The notes under the pieces are model-generated. The model searched no databases. It had not been told where the DNA came from and worked only from the letters and a program-made list of their open reading frames with translations. From Cerrena zonata (taxonomy: Eukaryota > Basidiomycota > Agaricomycetes > Polyporales > Cerrenaceae), in NCBI GenBank assembly GCA_038087015.1, contig JASBNA010000150.1:1-21612 (forward strand): a stretch of DNA of 21,612 nucleotides, read 5' to 3'. Position numbers and translations under genes: made by a program. Below are positions 15,992 to 21,612 of this stretch, piece by piece; position 1 is the first letter of the stretch; the number at the start of each line of letters is the position of its first letter.

Positions 15992-17515
15992 TTAACGAAT
16001 ACGGTTTAATCTTGTATTATTTAAGTGAACGTTAATATCCAATCTGTCGGCATCGTCTTCGATTTTTCTTAAACGGGTATTTTGAGTATCGACTTCTTGA
16101 CCCATGACCCCGGCCGAGTTTTTCAATTTCTTAGAATAAGCAGCAATTTGATCCAAGTTACTAGCCAATTCTTTCTCCATTTCATCGTCTTCCAGATCGT
16201 TTTCAAATTGATATCTTTGAGCTTCTTTTAATGATTTTTCTCCTTGATATTTAGCATGAAGTTCACTATTGGTGGCACTATTTGTAATACCTTCTTTTAA
16301 TCTTTGTTCACTTTCGTAAACGCCTTTTCTATTAGCTTCTCTCATGTATTTTTCTTGAGTCTTATTGGCTTTAATTTTAGCTTCTTGTTGACGTAAACGA
16401 GATTTTTTATTAAATGGATTGATTGAAGTAGCTGGTAAGAAAATTGTTCGGTTATATCTTTCCAATTCTTTAACTTTTTCATCGGCAATTTTAGATTGGG
16501 TGTCTGATAAAAGTAAATTTTGTTCTGCATTATATAATCTTTCTGATTGGGATCCCAACATTCCCAAAGTATTGGTACCTGAAGCATCGGCTTCTTGTGC
16601 CATACGTAATGTATTACGAGTTGATGCTAGTGATTCTTGTTTATAATATTTAATATCCTGTTTAATTCCTTCCACTTCTTCATCTTCTGAATTGACTTCT
16701 TCTTCTTCTGGTAATTCATCATCTAATTCAACATTTAAATCTTCTTCATCTTCAACTTCATTCAAATCGAGCGTTGATTCGTCATCATATCTTGGTTTGC
16801 GTACAGCTCTAGGCTTTACTGGTGGTTGGTTGGTGGGAACTTCATTCAAATCAAGTGATTCGGTATCATTAGTATCCATGGTTGTTCGGGTTGATTGACG
16901 GGATATACGACTTGAATATGATGGTGGTGCAGTACTATTTGAGGTTCTTATGGATGGTGCTGCATAGGGATTGGATCGAGCACTAGCAGCAGAAGATTGG
17001 GTAGCCCCATTCTGTCCATATGCACTGCTACGGGGTTGTCCGTATGGATTAGATGCTGGCTTATCTTGACTTCTTCCTCCATATGGATTTCCATTTGCCC
17101 CGTTTGCATTTCTTTGGCTTCCTCCGTTTGTATTTCTTTGGCTTCCTCCGTATGGATTACTTGATCCCCCGTATGGGTTACTTGATCCCCCGTATGGATT
17201 ACTTGATCCTCCGTATGGATTATTTTCGTTTGCTCCATATAAATTGCCTTCATTTGCTCCGTATGGATTTCCTTCTTCTGATTCTCCTCCGTTGGCATAT
17301 GGATTCCCATCACCATTCACATTGGCATTAGCATATGGATTCACAGGAGCCATTGCTGGCTTGGCTGCTTTTCTTTCTTGAGCATAAGTTCTGAAAGCAC
17401 TAAATTGATCGGGTCTCTGGTTATTCGATCTAGTTGAAATCCCCATTCTATTAAGATCCTCCCTGATCTCTTCCTCAGTGGGCTCTTTCTTCTTAAACAT
17501 CTTTTTGATTCCCAT
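15992..17515 (-). CDS. SEC9: Sec9: SNAP-25-type plasma-membrane t-SNARE
   Basis: A 507-aa SNAP-25 family protein that pairs with Sso1/2 and Snc1/2 to fuse secretory vesicles with the plasma membrane. The N-terminus MGIKKMFKKKEPTEEE matches Sec9. Residues about 58-190 are disordered and Asn/Pro/Tyr/Gly-rich with NPYGGSS repeats. Two acidic copies of DLNEV (222-226 and 250-254) follow. The Qb SNARE helix is about 285-355 with its zero-layer Gln at Q323 (MLGSQSERL), an NPF motif sits at 366-368, and the Qc helix is about 440-505 with Q478 (DTQNTRLRKI). There is no Cys cluster or membrane anchor between the helices, as in yeast Sec9. It is shorter than the 651-aa S. cerevisiae protein, the difference being in the disordered N-terminus. 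The upstream region has Rap1-type and CACGTG motifs. Confidence 0.95.
   Translation of the reverse strand: MGIKKMFKKKEPTEEEIREDLNRMGISTRSNNQRPDQFSAFRTYAQERKAAKPAMAPVNPYANANVNGDGNPYANGGESEEGNPYGANEGNLYGANENNPYGGSSNPYGGSSNPYGGSSNPYGGSQRNTNGGSQRNANGANGNPYGGRSQDKPASNPYGQPRSSAYGQNGATQSSAASARSNPYAAPSIRTSNSTAPPSYSSRISRQSTRTTMDTNDTESLDLNEVPTNQPPVKPRAVRKPRYDDESTLDLNEVEDEEDLNVELDDELPEEEEVNSEDEEVEGIKQDIKYYKQESLASTRNTLRMAQEADASGTNTLGMLGSQSERLYNAEQNLLLSDTQSKIADEKVKELERYNRTIFLPATSINPFNKKSRLRQQEAKIKANKTQEKYMREANRKGVYESEQRLKEGITNSATNSELHAKYQGEKSLKEAQRYQFENDLEDDEMEKELASNLDQIAAYSKKLKNSAGVMGQEVDTQNTRLRKIEDDADRLDINVHLNNTRLNRIR
17138..17221 (-). repeat. In-frame 21-bp repeats coding NPYGGSS in SEC9
   Basis: Residues 99-126 of Sec9 are four NPYGGS(S) units, coded by near-identical 21-bp copies. 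The repeats decay on both sides (NPYGAN, QRNTNGGS). The unit number is likely to vary between strains. Confidence 0.85.
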
Positions 17516-17914
17516 CTTGTATTGATTGTATTATTCAACAGGATGAGCTTATAACACCAATTAAAGGGTTTGACCTTTTCTCCAGCATATCATTTTTCGA
17601 TTATGAACTAATCTGAGCCTCGTCTAAAAAAGAAATTATACACCCGTGCATTTCATGTTGGTCACGTGGTCGTTTCTAACATCCGTACATTTTTACAGTT
17701 TTGCAGTTTATTCTTTTTCAAAATGCAAAACCGTTATTTTGCAGTCAATTTATCATGAATTAGAATGAAATTCAATAAAAACAGGTAAATACAATCAAGA
17801 GACTTATTATTCAATAAGAATACTAGTATTGCATTTCTATCAGCTGTTGGCTTTTTCGTCTTTGCTATACTACATGTATTCCCAAGATAAATATATTAAT
17901 ACACCATATGTAGA
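17516..17914. promoter_or_regulatory. SEC9 promoter region
   Basis: A 399-bp gap between SEC9 and the 3' end of the nuclease-kinase gene. About 125-175 bp upstream of the SEC9 ATG sits a compact cluster: ACACCCGTGCAT (17640-17651), CACGTG within GTCACGTG (17661-17668) and ACATCCGTACAT (17679-17690). Confidence 0.6.
17640..17690 (+). promoter_or_regulatory. Rap1-like / CACGTG / Rap1-like cluster upstream of SEC9
   Basis: The two outer words resemble Rap1 sites: the first has one mismatch to ACACCCRYACAY, the second (ACATCCGTACAT) is the variant found in Candida-type telomere repeats. The central GTCACGTG is the classic Cbf1/Pho4 E-box. Motif reading only. Confidence 0.5.
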
Positions 17915-20083
17915 TTATTTTGAATCAGGCTTTGTAGGCTCTGTTCCGGCAGTGCTTGGGAATTGCACCTCTGAGAATGGAGCTGATCCAACTGTTGAAT
18001 AATTATCATCATCGCTTTCTTCGAGCCTGTCGTACTCATAAATGTATTTAAGATCATGAATATCGTCGGAGTTATCGTATTTGGACTCCCGGTTCTTAGC
18101 ATGAGAGAAGTCCAAGAATACAATATTGCCATCGGCAACTTTGCAGTTTCTCGTTGCAATATCGTGATGCTGGATCCCAATATCCCCCATCATTTCGAGC
18201 TGTCTGCATCCATTTTCAACCATTGACTTGGTGATGTTGGTTTCATCTTCCTCGATGTACGATAATAATAAGTAGTACCCTTCAATAGGGCCCAGGTCTT
18301 TGACATTCATGCGGAATGCTCCATAGTAGTATAGGGTGGGTACGTTGATCTTATCCTTCTCATCATCAGAACTTGAATTGTGTCTTTCAATCAGTTCATA
18401 ACAAGAAGCTTCTTTGAGAAAAGAGTGGATGCAAGCTTTAACATCCTCCGTATCAGGGATGAGCCACCCCCTGAGTCTCGCAACAACACTGGGGATGAAA
18501 AGTTTCATGATCACCAGATCATCCTGTTTCCAGCCCGTGAGGACGTCATTGAAAAATGGGAAGAACTTGCAAAGTAAGTCCACTTGGAACTTATAGACAT
18601 GACTCCGGTGTCCTTCTCCTTGTAATACTTCAAACCCAGTCCATGATTCACATTCACCTTCAACATGAGAATTGCTCTTTTGGGGGTTAATATTACTATT
18701 AGCATGGATTTCTTTGACGAGTGAATCCTTTATTGCAGCATCAAGTAACTTTCCTTGCTCTTCATACTTCTTTGAGGTGATCTTATCGATTATGTTGAAA
18801 ACCTTTTTCTGGTATTTTTTAAGAAGCTCTTCTTCATCTGCAGACTCAATGAAAAGCAGATTTAAAACCACAGCTTGAACAGTTAAACCCCGACCTTCCA
18901 ATGAAAGTAACTTGTAATTGCAAGGGATCTCTACTTCATTGTTATCATCTGTGAGCTCCTTCAATTGACTGAGTCTAGATTCATCAATTTCTATGTAAAG
19001 GGTGTGGTGGAAATTAGTTATCATAGCACGAGTTGTTTTGCAGACAACGAAATATCTGCCTACTTGCCTTTTGATTGATTTGAAAGCCTCACTTGATTCA
19101 TTAATTCCATCTTTGACCAAGTCACTAAAACGGGGGCCCTTAACTTCAACAATCAATAAAGGGACTTCATTCTTCGAATAAAGCAAGTCGGGTCTTCCCT
19201 TAACTTGGTCTGTTGATCTCCCATTGCTACTACGCACCTGACTGCTTTTGTCACTAACCATTTGATTTTTCTCAAGTTCAATAACATGGCCTGCAGCAGC
19301 AAGAAAACTGGTTGTCGGATAACCAATGTAATGTTTAAAGAGATCAAGACAATCTTCTTCATTCTTTGGAAATGAACAAGAATAATATAATGAATATGCT
19401 CCTTTTATTATATCCCATTTCTTTTTATAGGTTCTCTCGCCTGATCTTAAAATCTCCTCTTTTAAACACTGTTGAAAACGTTTTAATTTGTTAAAACTTT
19501 TGTCATTCAATTCAGTTTCTAATATCAACTGGAACTTGACTAACTCACTTTTGGGTTTAGCACCATGAACCCTCAGACTTTCGGTGACTTTACTCAATTC
19601 ATCAGGTTTCAAAAAGATTGTAAAAAAAGGGATAGCCATGTTGACCAATAGACGGATATCGACCTGGCCCGAGGTCACTACCATCCCTTCTAAGTCGGAC
19701 TTAATCTCATACCTTTCCTCGGGAGTCATCATTTCCAACAATTCAGGTGTGACATTGTTGATGTATACCAACCTCTTACGAAAATACTTCTCTTTCAATA
19801 ACTCGTGCCTGGATGCTTTGATAAACTCAATTCTTTCTGAAGAAGTATATCCGGCGATTGAAATAGAACTGACATAGACTAATCTATGGTCATTTAACTG
19901 ATTATCATCAAACCATTGGTTCCGATACCTTTCTATCATAACATCAGGAGGAATGTGGTTGACGTAAACAATGTTGTCAGAAGGAAAGATCTCCATCAAT
20001 TTCTCGGGTGGGATGTTGTTATCATACTCATTAAGTTCGTCACCTTGACTTTTCAAGATGTTAGCATAGTACTTTGAATTCAT
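17915..20083 (-). CDS. Putative PD-(D/E)XK nuclease-like plus protein-kinase-like fusion protein
   Basis: A 722-aa protein I cannot match to a named yeast gene. Residues about 20-134 hold degenerate repeats of the type (L/I)VY(V/I)xx(I/V)xP. Residues about 215-365 look like a PD-(D/E)XK nuclease fold: D299 in GRPDLLY, then E313-V-K315 in LIVEVKG, then the family's accessory Q340-x-x-x-Y344 in KRQVGRYFVV. Residues about 481-665 look like a kinase: Gly-rich loop GEGHRSHVYK, K527 in VIMKLF, candidate helix-C Glu E558 in FLKEASCYEL, catalytic loop H640-D641 to N646 (HHDIATRN) and D658 of LDFSHA in place of DFG. After D658 only 64 acidic residues remain, so the C-lobe is very short. No signal peptide or membrane segment is seen. 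The ATG at 20081-20083 fits. Nuclease-kinase layouts are known among Crinkler/CR-type eukaryotic effectors and conflict proteins; kinship is inferred. Target and activity are unknown. Confidence 0.75.
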   Translation of the reverse strand: MNSKYYANILKSQGDELNEYDNNIPPEKLMEIFPSDNIVYVNHIPPDVMIERYRNQWFDDNQLNDHRLVYVSSISIAGYTSSERIEFIKASRHELLKEKYFRKRLVYINNVTPELLEMMTPEERYEIKSDLEGMVVTSGQVDIRLLVNMAIPFFTIFLKPDELSKVTESLRVHGAKPKSELVKFQLILETELNDKSFNKLKRFQQCLKEEILRSGERTYKKKWDIIKGAYSLYYSCSFPKNEEDCLDLFKHYIGYPTTSFLAAAGHVIELEKNQMVSDKSSQVRSSNGRSTDQVKGRPDLLYSKNEVPLLIVEVKGPRFSDLVKDGINESSEAFKSIKRQVGRYFVVCKTTRAMITNFHHTLYIEIDESRLSQLKELTDDNNEVEIPCNYKLLSLEGRGLTVQAVVLNLLFIESADEEELLKKYQKKVFNIIDKITSKKYEEQGKLLDAAIKDSLVKEIHANSNINPQKSNSHVEGECESWTGFEVLQGEGHRSHVYKFQVDLLCKFFPFFNDVLTGWKQDDLVIMKLFIPSVVARLRGWLIPDTEDVKACIHSFLKEASCYELIERHNSSSDDEKDKINVPTLYYYGAFRMNVKDLGPIEGYYLLLSYIEEDETNITKSMVENGCRQLEMMGDIGIQHHDIATRNCKVADGNIVFLDFSHAKNRESKYDNSDDIHDLKYIYEYDRLEESDDDNYSTVGSAPFSEVQFPSTAGTEPTKPDSK

Positions 20084-21325
20084 GTTATGACTTGGAACAG
20101 CTGTGATTGTGAAAATGATTCAGTTGAATTTGGTATTTAAAGACTCTTGTGATTTGTGGTAAGTTTATGTTTGCAACTAAAATCAAAAAAAATACTCTGC
20201 TTCGGCTGCAAAAACAAAATGTGTACGGGTGTATTATTATCACTGTTAAATTGAAGACTTTTACATAACTTACTGAAGATTCTTTTCAGGGAACCAGTGG
20301 GAGTTTGTTTCTACTTATGCTAACCTGGGACGTAGGCATTATATATCAACTGCCACTTTCTTGTGATGCACGTCTGTTTCAAATTAAACAAGCTTTGCAT
20401 CAGTTGCAGCGATCTGTATAACTTTTCCTAAGTAAAAGAGTATTTCAGAATCTTCCTTTTATCCCTACTTTTGGTCTTTACAATTGATTGGTTCCTTCAC
20501 TTGTGTAGATTTACATTATTTACTATGAATCACATTGTCTTTTTTTTTAATTAGATCGTTTATATATAGTGCTTAATCATAATGCTGGTGGTTTCTTTTG
20601 TTTTCCTTCAAGCTATCCTATCTTGTGTTCTTATGCTTTTCGTAACCAATCCCTTTTATTTGGGATTCTTTGAAAGTGGTTTTGCAGCCAAAATCCGAGT
20701 ATTGCTCAAATTAATCATTGTAATCAGATTCAAATTAATGATCAAGAAGCTCCTAACATAAAGGGTCTGGTTCCCAATAAAGTGCTCAAATGCTCAAGCT
20801 CTCACCTCTTATGAACGAATTCTGTTATCTTACCTTAGTTTTTCACCTAATACTTGAGCCACTAATCCAGAGTCCAAAGATCTGTTATTCATTGTAAAAG
20901 ATCCGTGCCTATTGTCTTTTCCCCTCGTTTTTTTTCTTTTTTTTATTTTGAGATGCTTGCAAAAACTTCTAATGCCATTGAATATTTCCTTGTTAGAAAT
21001 TTCACCTTTATTCAAGTTTGTTTTCTTCGCTACAGTTTATTCTGTTTGGTTTCCGTGTTGGTAAGTATTCTCCCCACAGTGATAGCCAGGTGTTGCTAAA
21101 AATTTGTTTAAGAAGAAACACGGGATACTATTTCCAAAAGGTTGTTACTTGATTCTGCCCCCAATAGGTATATTTACTAAGTATTTTAAGAAATAATTCA
21201 ATAAACAAACTCGTGATTAAGATTGGGTGTTTACTCTCCGTTATTGCTGCTTATTATTTTGCTTTGGGTGCTTCCGTTTTTATTTTTTTTGCAATCGTAT
21301 ATAAAAAAAGGTTATTTTGATAAAA
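20084..21325. promoter_or_regulatory. Divergent intergenic region, nuclease-kinase gene and right-edge gene
   Basis: A 1.24-kb gap with no convincing gene. It carries an exact Rap1-type site at 20222-20232, a TTTAAATA stretch (minus strand, 20134-20141) near the nuclease-kinase start, and TATATATA-like runs near 20570 and 21299. The two 60-codon-class frames near 20830-21100 lack any recognisable signal. Confidence 0.5.
20222..20232 (-). promoter_or_regulatory. Rap1-type motif upstream of the nuclease-kinase gene
   Basis: The minus strand reads ACACCCGTACA, identical to the second SAP30 copy, 139 bp upstream of the ATG at 20083. Confidence 0.55.
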
Positions 21326-21612
21326 ATGACATCAACTAGTATTCATAAATTAGAAGAAGCTCCTTTGATAGTTCAAGATCAAAAGAGAAGAAAGCTCGAT
21401 CAACAAATGACGATTCCAATGCCTTCAGAAAGCTTAAAATCCAATTCGAATGGTACTTTAATCGATAACAGTAATGGTACCATGACTCCTATTGCATCAA
21501 CTAAACCTATGGAAATAGATTCTCAAGAATATATTGAATGTCCCTGTGGTCATATGCATGGTCCTGGTCAAGGAGATCATCATGACATCCATGCGGTTGG
21601 TTTAGCCAGTGT
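21326..21612 (+). CDS. N-terminal part of an unrecognised protein (runs off the right edge)
   Basis: An ATG at 21326 opens a frame of 95 complete codons with no stop before the window ends. It follows a long upstream gap and an A-rich leader (ATAAAAAAAGG at 21301-21311), and codon choice looks like the other genes here. The product starts MTSTSIHKLEEAPLIVQDQ, has a basic KRRKLDQ stretch (about 20-26) and a Ser/Asn/Thr-rich linker, then a Cys/His/Gly segment ECPCGHMHGPGQGDHHDIH (about 71-89) that may begin a folded or metal-binding domain. I do not recognise the family; the rest of the gene is needed. Confidence 0.6.
   Translation, partial: MTSTSIHKLEEAPLIVQDQKRRKLDQQMTIPMPSESLKSNSNGTLIDNSNGTMTPIASTKPMEIDSQEYIECPCGHMHGPGQGDHHDIHAVGLAS

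Noticed and set aside
1..21612. Transposon, LTR or CRISPR
   Set aside because: No reverse transcriptase, integrase or transposase frame, no long terminal repeats, and no spaced direct-repeat array; CRISPR is not expected in a yeast nucleus.

Overview
The window is nuclear DNA from a budding yeast (Saccharomycotina). Genes are intronless, AT-rich and separated by promoter-sized gaps, and the recognisable products are yeast cell-biology proteins (Tam41, Sap30, Cue1, Cac2, Ape1, Sec9). It most likely belongs to the CUG-Ser ('CTG') clade: CTG codons are rare, and one CTG in APE1 (11375-11377) falls where I recall related M18 aminopeptidases having a conserved Ser. The species cannot be named from this.

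Layout: (1) 1-991, 3' part of TAM41 (+). (2) 992-2265, convergent gap, then a WOPR-family transcription factor (2266-3300, -). (3) 3301-6066, a 2.8-kb non-coding stretch that is the divergent upstream region of the WOPR gene and of SAP30. (4) SAP30 (6067-6522, +), a 1-kb gap with a 12-bp minisatellite and a 35-codon uORF, then CUE1 (7549-8139, +). (5) CAC2 (8163-9884, -), tail-to-tail with CUE1 across 23 bp, sharing a 263-bp divergent promoter with APE1/LAP4 (10148-11788, +). (6) Four minus-strand genes in a row: a small Ser/Ala-rich protein with a C-terminal hydrophobic segment (12202-12606), a YFL040W-like sugar-porter MFS protein (13552-15462), SEC9 (15992-17515) and a large uncharacterised protein (17915-20083). 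(7) A 1.2-kb gap and the first 95 codons of an unrecognised gene running off the right edge (21326-).

The genes are not an operon; they cover chromatin (Sap30, Cac2, WOPR factor), ER quality control (Cue1), vacuolar proteolysis (Ape1), exocytosis (Sec9), mitochondrial lipid synthesis (Tam41) and transport.

The stand-out is the 722-aa protein at 17915-20083. It appears to combine an N-terminal set of short degenerate repeats, an apparently intact PD-(D/E)XK nuclease-like domain (D299, E313-x-K315, Q340/Y344) and a C-terminal kinase-like domain with all the usual catalytic residues but a very short C-lobe. It matches no conserved yeast housekeeping gene that I know and resembles the nuclease-plus-kinase layouts described for eukaryotic effector/conflict proteins. 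A second theme is a Rap1-type motif (ACACCCRYACA) recurring in the promoters of SAP30 (two copies 24 bp apart), SEC9 and the nuclease-kinase gene. Many possible start codons upstream of the true ATGs are TTG or GTG; CDS starts here were set to the first plausible ATG.
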